Positions 15,736 to 25,700 of a DNA stretch of 64,000 nt are shown piece by piece (the first letter of the stretch is position 1; each line of letters begins with the position of its first letter). The translations under genes were made by a program, and so were the position numbers. Below the pieces are notes generated by a model. The model was not told the DNA's origin, made no database searches, and saw only the letters and a list, made by a program, of their open reading frames with translations. Where the stretch lies: the NCBI GenBank assembly GCA_046296415.1, contig JBKBLN010000001.1:310001-374000 (forward strand), given 5' to 3'. The stretch comes from CAYNRA01 sp046296415. GTDB lineage: Bacteria; Bacteroidota; Bacteroidia; Cytophagales; Spirosomataceae.

Positions 15736-18700
15736 ATGATACGACGGCTATGGATTTGGATTTGGGTATGCCTTGGGCAGGTGGTGCATGCCGCTTCGCC
15801 GGAGCCAAATTTTAATGCAGGCAACTGGTATAAAGTTGGATTTTTGGGTGGAGGTGTTTATTTCGTTGATCAGGCATGGTTTCAAGCGAATGGACTCCCA
15901 TGGCAGACATTTCAACCGGACCAAGTACGGGTCTGGGGGGGAGATCCGTCGGTTTTACCCCAAACCATTCAACCTGTGCTTCCCGATAAGTCGTTGATGG
16001 AGCAGCCCGTTTGGTCCACCTTTGCTCAGAACCGGTGGAGTCGACAGGGGCGGTTGTATTTTTATGTTCCTCCTGCTTTTTTACCGGAGGGCGAGCGCCA
16101 TCCGTACAGCGACTCAAGCTATGTGTATCTCACCTGGACCGTCGAAACAGGCCGACGGATCTTGCCCTCTTCTGGGTTATCCCCTTCAAATGACGCGGTG
16201 TCCATCCGAACACATGTTCAGCGGTGGGAAGTCGAAGAACATAGTTTGGTACGGTCGGGCCGATCCTGGCTGGGTGAGTATTTTTCCGCCGGGATTCCGA
16301 CACGTTCTTTTTCTTTGACTACCCCACAACGCATACCTGGCTCTGCGATACGTCTGGACTTTCAGGGGGTCAGTACGGTATCGGTGGCCAGTACGCTTCA
16401 ATCTCCTCAGCGGCAGATTCCCTTACCCAGGATAGGAACGGATCGGTACGATCGGAAAGGGCAGTGGGTCCAATGGCAGGAAAGTCGAACCGAGGACGGG
16501 CCCATTCGCTTGACTCTGCAATCGAGTGCGGGAGGATCGGGAGGATTTTATTTGGATCGAATTATATGGACGTATGATCGACCTTTGGATGTGGCCGAAC
16601 AGCCCTTTGTGTGGTCGGGAGCGGGTGTGATGGAAGCTTCTCAGACGGGGTGGGCTTGGTCACAAACAACAGGCGAATTGCGGAGAATTTCGGTAGGAAA
16701 ACAGGCACTACCGGCGTCAAATTCACCATGGGTTATTTGGCAAGAGAGCCAAGCTAGGCGAGCGGGTCGGGGTCGACCGGTCAATTTAAGGCAAACTAGC
16801 GCTTTTCGTCCGGTGGATTTGGTGATTGTGGCGGCACCGGCCTTCGTAGAGCAAGCGCAACGGTATGCACAATGGAAGCTGGATCATGCATCGTTGCGTG
16901 TGGAGGTATGGTCGACCGAACAAATATACGCTCGGTACTCGGCTGGAATGCCCGATCCGACGGCCATTCGCAACCTGATGCTTGGGTACTTTCGAGGTCG
17001 GGAGGAGGTACCCTACAGTCTTTTGTTGTTTGGCGATGCTACGTATGATACCAAAAACTACTTAGGTTTTTCAACTTTTCATCCAGATTACTGGGTGCCT
17101 ACGTACATAAGTCGCGAGAGTTTGGAGCCCATTTATTCCTTCAATTCAGATGATTATTTCGGTATTTTGGAGGAGGGGGAAGGCGAATGGGCAGAAGGTG
17201 GAAGGCAAGGTAGTTTTTGGCTTTCTGATCCGGCGGGAAACCATACCTTGGATATTTCGGTTGGCCGGCTTCCTGTCCAAAATCAGGAACAAGCGCGAGT
17301 GGTGGTAAATAAGCTCATCCGGTACCAGGAGTCGCCGGAAGGACCTTCTCGACTCGTTTGGGCCGCTGACGATGGGGATGGCCTTTTGCATGCCGAGGAT
17401 GCCGAGGGGCTGTCGGACTATGTAAGCCAGCGTCGGCCCGATATCGTTCAACAAAAAGTATTTTTGGGTGCTTTTCCCAACCGAGTCAATGGGAGAGTAC
17501 CGGAGGCCACCCAGACTTTTTTCCGAATGCTGGAAGACAGTCCGATGCTCATAAATTACACAGGCCATGGGAGTGAGTTGGTATTGGCGGAGGAACGTTT
17601 ATTTGAGGGAGAGATGATTTCGGCTTGGCGGAATGTTCCTCGTCCTCCGTTGTGGGTGACGGCCACGTGTGAGTTTGGTCGATTTGATAATCCGGCCTTG
17701 GTATCGGCAGGAGAATCGTTGGTTTTGGCACCAAATGGCGGGGCGATTGGGTTGTTGACAACCACCCGGCCGGTTTTTTCGAATACCAATTTTGTCTTGA
17801 ATTATGCGCTTTATCAGGTGATGTTGGAGGAGGAGGGGTTGACCGTGGGTGAAATCTTTCGCCGAACCAAAAATTTGTCGATTGTTGGAGTCTTGAATCG
17901 GAATTTCACTTTGCTGGGGGACCCAACCTTGCGTCTCCCGTGGTCACGGCCTACGATTGCAACCCAATCATTGGATGAAGAGGGGTTCCGGTGGGAAGGA
18001 TTTGTTGGGGATACGACCGGAACTGGCACGATTGTGGCCCAGGTGTTTTTGCCGGAGCAGCGTACGGTTCTTCGGGAGGGACAAAGTCAGATGTCGATTC
18101 GGATGGAGGTGCCGGGTCCCAGTTTTGCATTTCCGGTGGAGAGAGGTCGATTTCGAGCCGATTTCCCTGATGTATTTCCGGCAGGTGAAGGACGAATTCG
18201 GTGGAGTTGGGAAAATCGAACGGGAGTTTCTGTTTGGAAAAAGACCACGGCTTTTGTTGATCGAATCCCTCCACGCTTGGAGGTGATCACGGAGGCATCA
18301 GGCGCATTGACTTTGGTAGCCCGTGATTCGAGTGGGATATATCAAGGTAATTTACCTGACCCGCACGCAGGGCAATTCTCGTGGGATGGACTGGTCTGGC
18401 AACCGTTGGGAGTGTGGGAAGTCGAGAGCCCGGGTGTGTATCGACAAACTTTGCGATTTCCGCCGAGTCCTAGGGGTGAAATCTACTTGCGGGTGTCGGA
18501 TGTACATACCAACCGAGCGAGTGGATCGTTTTTATGGGGAGAAACTCAAAAAGAACCCGATTGGCAAGTTAAACTGTATCCAAATCCGGTTGTGGGGCCA
18601 TTGACTGTACAGATATTGCTGGATGAAGGGCCACTAGATGGGGAAGTGATCATTGAATTTTTTGATCCAACGGGAACTCCATTATATGTACGTACAGAAA

Positions 18701-18846
18701 GTTGTTATATTTGTACTCCCATTTGGGAGTTTAGGCTGCCGGACACTTTCCCGAGGCAGGGCATGGTATTGTACCGCGTCAGGGTAGTGAATCCGTGGAA
18801 TCAACAAACCTATCAAACCCAAGGCAGAGTTTACTTTGCGCGTTGA
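15736..18846 (+). CDS. porU: type IX secretion system sortase PorU
   Basis: 1036 residues with a signal peptide (to about residue 19). The centre is a C25 gingipain-type cysteine peptidase domain. The catalytic His is in LINYTGHGSE (near 611) and the Cys in VTATCEFGRFDNP (near 645). Before it lie PVDLVIVAAPAF and the gingipain-like LLLFGDATYDTKNY segment. The end (KLYPNPVVGPLTVQI ...) resembles a T9SS C-terminal sorting domain, as in known PorU. PorU cleaves the C-terminal signal of T9SS cargo and attaches the protein to the surface. porV follows at once, which supports the call. The likely cargo nearby is the SprB-repeat protein at 22704-29780. Confidence 0.93.
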   Translation: MIRRLWIWIWVCLGQVVHAASPEPNFNAGNWYKVGFLGGGVYFVDQAWFQANGLPWQTFQPDQVRVWGGDPSVLPQTIQPVLPDKSLMEQPVWSTFAQNRWSRQGRLYFYVPPAFLPEGERHPYSDSSYVYLTWTVETGRRILPSSGLSPSNDAVSIRTHVQRWEVEEHSLVRSGRSWLGEYFSAGIPTRSFSLTTPQRIPGSAIRLDFQGVSTVSVASTLQSPQRQIPLPRIGTDRYDRKGQWVQWQESRTEDGPIRLTLQSSAGGSGGFYLDRIIWTYDRPLDVAEQPFVWSGAGVMEASQTGWAWSQTTGELRRISVGKQALPASNSPWVIWQESQARRAGRGRPVNLRQTSAFRPVDLVIVAAPAFVEQAQRYAQWKLDHASLRVEVWSTEQIYARYSAGMPDPTAIRNLMLGYFRGREEVPYSLLLFGDATYDTKNYLGFSTFHPDYWVPTYISRESLEPIYSFNSDDYFGILEEGEGEWAEGGRQGSFWLSDPAGNHTLDISVGRLPVQNQEQARVVVNKLIRYQESPEGPSRLVWAADDGDGLLHAEDAEGLSDYVSQRRPDIVQQKVFLGAFPNRVNGRVPEATQTFFRMLEDSPMLINYTGHGSELVLAEERLFEGEMISAWRNVPRPPLWVTATCEFGRFDNPALVSAGESLVLAPNGGAIGLLTTTRPVFSNTNFVLNYALYQVMLEEEGLTVGEIFRRTKNLSIVGVLNRNFTLLGDPTLRLPWSRPTIATQSLDEEGFRWEGFVGDTTGTGTIVAQVFLPEQRTVLREGQSQMSIRMEVPGPSFAFPVERGRFRADFPDVFPAGEGRIRWSWENRTGVSVWKKTTAFVDRIPPRLEVITEASGALTLVARDSSGIYQGNLPDPHAGQFSWDGLVWQPLGVWEVESPGVYRQTLRFPPSPRGEIYLRVSDVHTNRASGSFLWGETQKEPDWQVKLYPNPVVGPLTVQILLDEGPLDGEVIIEFFDPTGTPLYVRTESCYICTPIWEFRLPDTFPRQGMVLYRVRVVNPWNQQTYQTQGRVYFAR

Positions 18847-18868
18847 ATTGACTAGTTATCTTTTATAT

Positions 18869-20020
18869 ATGAAAAAAACCTTCCGTTCGCTCATTACATT
18901 TCCTTTAGCCTATTTTGCAGTGGTATCGGTGTTTGGGCAGGCAATCACCAACCGGTATCGAGTCGAGTCATCTGCCGTACCGTTTTTACTCATTTCGCCG
19001 GATTCCCGGTCGGCTGCCTTGGGGGATGCGGGGGTTGCGTCGTCACCGGATGCCAATGCTATATTTTGGAATACGGCCAAGTTGGCATTCATGGATAAAT
19101 CGGCGGGTGTTTCGTTGTCCTATGCGCCTTGGTTGCGTGACTTAGTAGGGGACATGGGTTTGATCAATGGATCGTACTACAAGAAAATTGGAAAGAATCA
19201 GGCATTAACGGCAGGATTGACGTATTTTAACCAAGGACAGATTGAATTTACGAACCAGCAAGGGACCTCGATGGGGAATTTCCAATCCCGTGAATTTGCT
19301 CTTACGGGAGGATACACCCGTCGGTTGGGGCAGGATTTTTCCATGGGTTTGAATTTGAAGTACATCAATTCCAATTTGATTGGGGATTTGTTGGTGAATA
19401 ACCAGGCCAGTAAGCCGGGGACGTCGGTGGCGGGAGACATCAGTTTCTTCTACAAGAAAGACCGACCAACTCAGAACAAAGAGAAGGGTACGGATATAGC
19501 GTTCGGGTTGGTTTTACAAAATATTGGGGGTAAGGTGAATTACGGTCGGGAGTTCGATTATTATTTGCCTGCCAATTTGAAATTTGGAACGGCCTTGGAG
19601 ATTCGGGCGGATCAGCGAAATGTGTTCCAAATTTTATTGGATGCCAACAAGCCGTTGGTGCCTACTCCACAGGCTGATGGAAGCATTCCTCAGGTGTCGG
19701 CGATGCGAGCGATTTTGACGTCGTTCAGCGACTCACCTGAGCAAAATGGGGAATTAGCGGAATTTAGAGGGTCATTAGGGGTTGAATACACCTATGACCA
19801 GATTTTATCTCTTCGGTCTGGATTTTTCTATGAGAACCAGTTCCGTGGGGGACGTCAATATGTCACGACTGGGGTTGGGTTGCGGTTGAAGGAGAATTAT
19901 GTGTTGGATCTGGCGTATTTGGTGCCGATTAACTCAGGAAATCCACTGGCGAATACATGGCGGATGACGTTACGAATTGATCTTTCCAGCCGAATGAAAG
20001 CTCCAATAGATGAAGAATAA
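18869..20020 (+). CDS. porV: type IX secretion system outer-membrane protein PorV
   Basis: 383 residues from ATG 18869, which starts a normal signal peptide (MKKTFRSLITFPLAYFAVVSVFGQ). PorV is a FadL-like outer-membrane barrel that shuttles T9SS cargo from the translocon to the PorU sortase. The family start is clear: VPFLLISPDSRSAALGDAGV, followed by DANAIFWNTAKLAF and regular amphipathic strands. It begins 22 bp after the porU stop, so the two form one operon, and a strong terminator follows. Confidence 0.94.
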   Translation: MKKTFRSLITFPLAYFAVVSVFGQAITNRYRVESSAVPFLLISPDSRSAALGDAGVASSPDANAIFWNTAKLAFMDKSAGVSLSYAPWLRDLVGDMGLINGSYYKKIGKNQALTAGLTYFNQGQIEFTNQQGTSMGNFQSREFALTGGYTRRLGQDFSMGLNLKYINSNLIGDLLVNNQASKPGTSVAGDISFFYKKDRPTQNKEKGTDIAFGLVLQNIGGKVNYGREFDYYLPANLKFGTALEIRADQRNVFQILLDANKPLVPTPQADGSIPQVSAMRAILTSFSDSPEQNGELAEFRGSLGVEYTYDQILSLRSGFFYENQFRGGRQYVTTGVGLRLKENYVLDLAYLVPINSGNPLANTWRMTLRIDLSSRMKAPIDEE

Positions 20021-20037
20021 ATAAACGGTTATGATAG

Positions 20038-20070
20038 AAATCCCATCGGATGTCGATGGGATTTTTTTAT
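20038..20070 (+). terminator. intrinsic terminator of porU-porV
   Basis: 11-bp perfect stem AAATCCCATCG (20038-20048) / CGATGGGATTT (20054-20064), a 5-base loop and a T-run to 20068. Confidence 0.93.
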
Positions 20071-20072
20071 TA

Positions 20073-20172
20073 TTTGGGCCTTGATTGCGTGAGGGATAGG
20101 AGCGAAAAGCCCACAGCGAGGAACGAGCGAGGACTTGTAGCGGATAGCCCGACCCGAAGGGGCACGCCCAAA
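20073..20172. repeat. GC-rich intergenic repeat-like element of about 100 bp
   Basis: The element starts with TTTGGGC (20073-20079) and ends with the inverted copy GCCCAAA (20166-20172). Inside are purine-rich words such as GCGTGAGGGATAGGAGCG, GAACGAGCGAGGACTTGTAG and GACCCGAAGGGGCACGCCC. It is much richer in G and C than the sequence on both sides and has no coding frame. I know similar 'GCGTGAGGGAT ... GGCACGCCC' elements from Bacteroidota intergenic DNA. No second copy was seen in this window, so its repetitive nature here rests on memory of the type. Confidence 0.5.
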
Positions 20173-20282
20173 AAAATGAAACAATCTGAATAAAAACTGA
20201 CTTATCTTTTTTAAATAAAGGAATGTGCTGGACTTTTGGAGAAGAAATGCCGCCTTACTTTTCCGAAAGATTCAAGAGAATT

Positions 20283-21047
20283 ATGTCGAAATTACCCCAA
20301 GAATATCGCTTTGTTGATGTGTCGGATTACGGCCGAGGAATGGCTCGTTGGATTGCGACGAAATTACAAAATACAGCTTTTACACCGATTCATGTGACGT
20401 TTGGATTTGTGATGGCTGGGTTGTTGGCCATTGGATGCATTTTAACAGACCATTTTTATTTGGCAGCCATTTTGCTGGTCTTGAAGTCGGTATTGGATGC
20501 GGCGGATGGGGAATTGGCTCGGCTTAAAAATACGCCGTCTTATGTTGGCCGATACTTGGATTCGGTTTCGGATATTTTACTGAATGCTTTGATTTTGGGT
20601 GCGGTGGGCTACATTAGTTCGGGGGGGATATGGGAAGTAACCTTGGCTTTTTTGGGTTTGCAACTCCAGGGAACCTTATATAATTATTACTATGTGATTT
20701 TACGAAATCAATTTCAGGGGGATACAACGAGCCGGATTGTGGAGGATACCGTACCGACGGCCTTTCCGGGCGAAAGTCAACGTCTGGTGGGGTGGTTATT
20801 TCGGGCTTATACAGTGCTTTATGGACTTTTTGATCGGTTGATTTTCCGACTAGATCCACGGGCGGCGCATGAAAATCGGATTCCTTCGTGGCTGATGACG
20901 TTGGTTTCGGTATTTGGGTTGGGTTTTCAGTTATTGATGATCGGAATATTCCTTGTCTCGGGTTTCCCAAACTATATTTTGCCCTTTTTTATTTATTCTT
21001 CGCTGCTTATACTGGTATTTGTGGGGATTCGGCGGTGGTTGAATTAA
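20283..21047 (+). CDS. CDP-alcohol phosphatidyltransferase family membrane enzyme
   Basis: 254 residues from ATG 20283 (MSKLPQEYRFVDVSDYGR); ATGs at 20223 and 20247 are in frame but add an atypical N-terminus. The class signature D-x2-D-G-x2-A-R-x8-G-x3-D-x3-D is complete: DAADGELARLKNTPSYVGRY then LDSVSD. About five to six membrane helices are visible, including FGFVMAGLLAIGCI, ILLNALILGAVGYI and LLMIGIFLVSGF. These enzymes join a CDP-activated group to an alcohol in phospholipid synthesis. The exact substrate cannot be read from the sequence. A sequence close to a -7 box, TATCTTTT (20203-20210), lies upstream. It is a single gene followed by a long gap. Confidence 0.85.
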   Translation: MSKLPQEYRFVDVSDYGRGMARWIATKLQNTAFTPIHVTFGFVMAGLLAIGCILTDHFYLAAILLVLKSVLDAADGELARLKNTPSYVGRYLDSVSDILLNALILGAVGYISSGGIWEVTLAFLGLQLQGTLYNYYYVILRNQFQGDTTSRIVEDTVPTAFPGESQRLVGWLFRAYTVLYGLFDRLIFRLDPRAAHENRIPSWLMTLVSVFGLGFQLLMIGIFLVSGFPNYILPFFIYSSLLILVFVGIRRWLN

Positions 21048-21210
21048 AACCGACTGGGTTGGACACTTCTCTTGTTATTCTCTCCCAAAAAATGGGCTGG
21101 ACTAGTTGGATGACTTGGTGATTTCAGCGATGAAATTGACGGGAATACTTAGGTTTGAGGTATAAAGAAGCTATAGTGTCCAAGATATTTTTCCTTCACA
21201 CTTTTTTCAT

Positions 21211-21230
21211 TGGTGGGTGTTCACCCACCA
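21211..21230. repeat. perfect 20-bp palindromic repeat in an intergenic region
   Basis: TGGTGGGTG (21211-21219) and CACCCACCA (21222-21230) are exact inverted copies around a TT centre. It lies 164 bp after the phosphatidyltransferase gene. A weak T-rich stretch follows, so a poor terminator is possible, but the tight centre fits a protein-binding site equally well. The rest of 21048-21355 shows no gene. Confidence 0.5.
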
Positions 21231-21355
21231 CCATTTTATACAGGATCGTGTAGTTTAGGCGATCAAATTCCATTATTATTTCAGGGTATGTGACGTCGAG
21301 TTTTCTTTCTCGGCAAATGGCCGGTTATGCACTTTTTAATGGTGAAATGGGTATT

Positions 21356-21383
21356 AAAAGGTTATAAACGGTTATAATCTTTT
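21356..21383. promoter_or_regulatory. inverted repeat just upstream of the surface-operon promoter
   Basis: AAAAGGTTATAA (21356-21367) and TTATAATCTTTT (21372-21383) are inverted copies with one mismatch, around a 4-base centre. The word GGTTATAA also occurs twice in direct order (21360-21367, 21370-21377). The repeat ends 3 bp before the TTG of the predicted promoter, a position typical of an activator or repressor site. The binding protein is unknown. Confidence 0.5.
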
Positions 21384-21386
21384 AAA

Positions 21387-21419
21387 TTGCATAGAAAAAT
21401 AAAATAAAAAGTAGGTTTG
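21387..21419 (+). promoter_or_regulatory. promoter of the giant surface-protein operon
   Basis: TTG at 21387-21389 and TAGGTTTG at 21412-21419, an exact TAnnTTTG match of the Bacteroidota primary-sigma -7 element, with a 22-bp spacer. It leaves a leader of about 110 bases before the ATG at 21540. No other promoter is apparent until the terminator at 37860. Confidence 0.65.
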
Positions 21420-21539
21420 TAGAATGAAAGTATGCTTTGCTCAAGGGGCTTTGTATTCCTTAAAAGGTATTTGAAAATAGTGCGAAGTAAAGGGCCAAAA
21501 TGAGCATGAATTCATTCTTACCATCGATTTATTTTTCTG

Positions 21540-22694
21540 ATGAAAGTTTTCGCCATAGGAATTAGTATTGTATTTGGGGTTCATTGTATAAGTTGTCGAC
21601 CTTTGGACGTCGAAACCAGTACCTTGGATCTTACCTCTTGGCGATGGGAAGGGGTGGAGGATGTACGAATGGAGTGGGCCGGAAACCAAGCGAAGGTAGT
21701 GGTTCCCTGGGGAACAGATCGCTCTCGCCTTACGCCTGTTTTTCGGCAAGTGGGGCCTGGAACCGTAGTGCCCTCATCGGGTCAAATGCAGGATTTTTTG
21801 CAGCCTGTGGTGTACACAGTGATTCATCCGTCTGGAGGAAAACAAGTGTATCAAGTTACGGTTCAAGAAGGGCCTTTACCGGAGCCTGTCCTGAGTGGAT
21901 ATTCAAGTCCGGTAGTATCCCTAAACGATACCCTGCGATTTTGGGGTAAAACATTAGTGGGGGGGATTTCCAGAATAGGATGGCGACCTGAGGAGGGTCA
22001 GGTGGTTTATTCAGAGGTACACCGGATTCAAGATACCCTTTATGCGGCACGTGTTCCCCGTGTTTTAGTGCCAGGAAAATATACGTTGGAATTGGAGTTT
22101 CGAGGAATAAAAGTGTCGAATACCCCCACGGTGCATTTGCAGTATCCGGCACCGGTGGTCAGGCAATGGGAGGGTACGACCTATTTTGGTGGTGATACCC
22201 TAGTTTTGGACGGCGATTACTATTCGGGCGGGGGGTATGACTACCGTGGATTTCTGCGACAATCGGAAAAAGAATGGCAATGGGATTGGCACACGGGGCC
22301 ATTGGTTCTGCCAAAGAACCTTGATCCTGGCGTGTATGACATACGGATTGTCAACCAGACATTAGCGAAATCCACCTCTTGGCAAGCAGTGAGCTGGAGG
22401 GTCGGGGATGTACGGTCACCTCATATTTTTCCGAATCCTGTAGGAAAACAACAAAAGGCTTGGGGTGATACCCTCAGGTGGGATGTTCGGTCTTGGGCAG
22501 GGTCGCGAACGCATCTGCAATTAGAGCATGCTCGGGGGATGGTGGTAGTGGCTGGGTACCGTACAAGCACCCATCAAGTCATTTACCCATTACCCTCAAC
22601 GGGTCCATTAGGTGAGATGAAGGCTCGATTCATTTTTTTTAAAGATCAATATCCAATCGAATTTTTAGCCAATACCCTATTTTATTTTCAATAG
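21540..22694 (+). CDS. predicted surface or periplasmic lipoprotein, DUF5018-like plus Ig-like domains
   Basis: 384 residues. A short hydrophobic signal ends in cysteines (VHCISC), consistent with a lipoprotein signal, though the lipobox is not ideal. Residues about 30-115 follow the DUF5018-type pattern: KVVVPWGTDRSRLTPVFRQV, GTVVPSSGQMQDFLQPVVYTV and YQVTVQEG. From about 120 there are beta-rich IPT/TIG-like segments (PEPVLSGYSSPVVSLNDTLRFWGK and a second one from VRQWEGTTYFGGDTLVL). It is the first gene of the five-gene operon, 9 bp before the SprB-repeat gene. A role as an anchor or partner for the giant adhesin is inference. The exact function is unknown. Confidence 0.6.
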   Translation: MKVFAIGISIVFGVHCISCRPLDVETSTLDLTSWRWEGVEDVRMEWAGNQAKVVVPWGTDRSRLTPVFRQVGPGTVVPSSGQMQDFLQPVVYTVIHPSGGKQVYQVTVQEGPLPEPVLSGYSSPVVSLNDTLRFWGKTLVGGISRIGWRPEEGQVVYSEVHRIQDTLYAARVPRVLVPGKYTLELEFRGIKVSNTPTVHLQYPAPVVRQWEGTTYFGGDTLVLDGDYYSGGGYDYRGFLRQSEKEWQWDWHTGPLVLPKNLDPGVYDIRIVNQTLAKSTSWQAVSWRVGDVRSPHIFPNPVGKQQKAWGDTLRWDVRSWAGSRTHLQLEHARGMVVVAGYRTSTHQVIYPLPSTGPLGEMKARFIFFKDQYPIEFLANTLFYFQ

Positions 22695-22703
22695 CCCAAC
22701 TTT

Positions 22704-25700
22704 ATGAACATGAATCGATGGTATGCCTGGATTGGGCTATTTCTGCTGGTAGGTGAGGCTCTAGCTCAAACCGCCCCCGTATTGGACCCTAAGAAATTCA
22801 CAGATCGGCGCATCAGCATACGTCAGATGCGGTCCAATGACCCGTCTTGTTTTGTCTTATTAAAAAACGGGCAGCCTCAGGTCGTTGGTCGGGACTACCG
22901 CGAGATCTTTTTTTATGCACCGCCTGATAGCCGCGGAGGAGTTTTTCATATCGAAGTTGACTTTGGCTATTGGCAACCAGGGGATGTGCTTCAAGTAGAA
23001 GATCGGTGCCGCGGTGAGCAGTCAGCTCCGATGATCGTTCAGGATGACTATGCCTACCTCACGATTCCGGCTGGCCCCGGACATGCCGGGAATGGACTGC
23101 ATCCAGGAAGTCAAAATCCCCCGTATGCCAATTTGAATCAACCCATGTTGATCGGCCAATGTGCTTCTCTTACATTGAATTCCCATGTACTATTTCCGGT
23201 CGTGATTGGCATGGCGACAGATGTGGGGGCCGAGCGGACCACAGGGGCGTTTCGACTTAATGGTCAGTCCCTTGGAACAGTGCCCATGCAAGTGTATACC
23301 TCGGGAGATCCGACGCAATTTCAATGGGGAGCTTCTGGGAACTTAACTGCTGATGGATACCTCCGCCTCGAAACCATTCCGGTATTTGATGGAAAAAGTC
23401 CATTCGAATTGGAGTATAAACACAATGGGATGGCCGATATAACGGATTTTTGGATGTTTCTCGGTGGAATTGGCGTGAAGGAAATCAAAAATCATTCATT
23501 TCAAGTCATTAAGCGAAATTATTTGGGTGATTTGGTGGAGGAGCGTTACGAAGGGGATTTTACCGAGGCGACATTCCGAATTACTTTCACAGAAAACCAG
23601 TATCAAGTTTGGTTGAATGGGCAACTCATCTCGTCTCTGGATCGTTTTATCGTTTTTTACACGGAAGCAGGAGAATTATCCAGCCGAGATCCTTTGCCGT
23701 ATGGTAGTTCGGTGACGTTTCACCCCCAAAAGGCGGGCGCCCAAACGGTGGGGGTTTTGATTGATGGCGCCGTGACCGTCCGGCAGCGATTGCAGATTGC
23801 CGATCCTCTTTCCCTGGTACCCAATATTCAGGGAGTGCGTTGTGCTGGCGAATCAAATGGGCAAGTGGCTCTCCTTCCCACCGGCGGATTGGCGCCGTTT
23901 ATGTATCGAATGGAGGGTGGCATTGATCAGTCCTCGGCTCAATTTGGCGGATTGTCGGCCGGGACATACGTCTTTCGGGTGCAAGACGCGTCCGGTTGTG
24001 TGGCCGATGTGCAAGCGCAGGTGTCGTCTCCCCATGCCGTACAGTTAGTAGTCACGGACTCGGTCGCTACCAGTTGTTTGGGCCAAGCCACCGGTCAGGT
24101 TACTTTGGCGGCACAAGGGGGACAAGGAATGTTTCAATACCGACTTTTAGGTCGTGATTTTCAGGAGGATAATCAAATCATCGCACTTCCGGCGGGTACT
24201 TTAGTATTTGAGGCACGGGATCAAGCAGGCTGTACGAGCCACGCTACGGCCACGATTGGATTTCGTAGTGCCTGGACGATTCAACCCCAACTCACTCCCG
24301 CTACTTGCCATGGAACTGCCACGGGGCAGTTGATATTGGAATCACTACGGCCTAGTTCAGGGACACCCCGGTTTTCGCTGAATCAGCTCGATTACCAGTC
24401 AAGTCCCATGTTTAGCCAACTGGCTGCTGGAACCTACCAAGTGTGGGCCGAGGATGCGGGTTGTCAGATTCATTTAACAGATCTGGTTATTTCGCAACCC
24501 ACCCCTGTCTCCCTTGTCACCCAGCTAGTAGAGAATGCTCGTTGTTTTGGTGAGTCATCTGGCTCATGGCAAGTGAATGCCTCGGGTGGGGTGGGGCCTT
24601 ATCAGTTTTCGACTAATGGCACTCAGTTTACAGCTTCCAACGACTTTCGTTTTGCCAACTTGGCCGCAGGCACCTACAAAGTTTGGGTGCGTGATGCCAA
24701 CGGTTGTTTGCAGGAGGCTTTGCAAGCTATTGCACAACCCACACCGCTTCAATGGGATCTCACAGAGCAAGTAGCCATTTCCTGCCCCGGGGCATCCACC
24801 GGACGGGTGGTCGCAGCAGCCTCGGGTGGAAATGGAGGGTTCACTTATTTTTTAAATACCCAATCCTCCCACACACCTCAGTGGGAAAATCTGACCGCCG
24901 GTATGTACACGGTACAGGTACAGGACCAACTCGGTTGTCAAGCTTCGTTTCAAACGGAAGTGACCGAGCCCCCGGCTCTTCGTGTGGGAGCCAATATGGT
25001 GGATCCAATTGCTTGTTTTGGGCTGTCAACCGGTGGGATATCCTTGCAAGGAGAAGGGGGCACCCCTCCGTATCAATACAGTTTAGGAGGGGAGTTTCAA
25101 GGATCTTCCTTGTTTTCAGGTTTGAGGGCAGGAAGTTATACGCTTCGAGTCCAAGATAGCCGAGGTTGTTTGCAGATAGCACCTGTACTGTTTGCCTTGG
25201 ACCAACCCACCCGAGTAACTGCTACTATTGAGGCTCAACCGGTTACCTGTCCTGGTGGACAAGATGGAGGTTGGGTGGTCATTGGCAGTGGAGGACAAGG
25301 GGGATATCAATATGCAGAAGACGGAATACAATTTAAAGATTCAGGAATCTTTGAAAATAAACGAGGAGGAACTTACACCGTTTGGATACGAGACCAAGCG
25401 AGTTGTTCGCATCAGCAATCCGTGATCCTTACCGAGCCGGATCCATTGCAGTTTGTGGAATGGATGGTGGAGGACGTCCGCTGCCATGGGGGAGCTACTG
25501 GGAAATTAAGTTGGCAAGTCAAGGGAGGTACGGCCCCGTATACTTTTGCTCTTTCAGGTAGCACGTATCACTCATTTTTCTCATTGGATACACTTCGTGA
25601 GGGAACCTACCAAATCTTGGGGAAGGATGCCCAAGGGTGTGCGTTTCAGTCACCCGAAAAACAGATACAACAACCAGCTCCTTTGGTTATTTCGGTGGAT

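Noticed and set aside
24704..25159. 151-codon open frame on the plus strand in the SprB-repeat gene
   Set aside because: The repeat frame is continuous through this region; the other frame has the Ser/Arg/Cys-rich look of a shadow.
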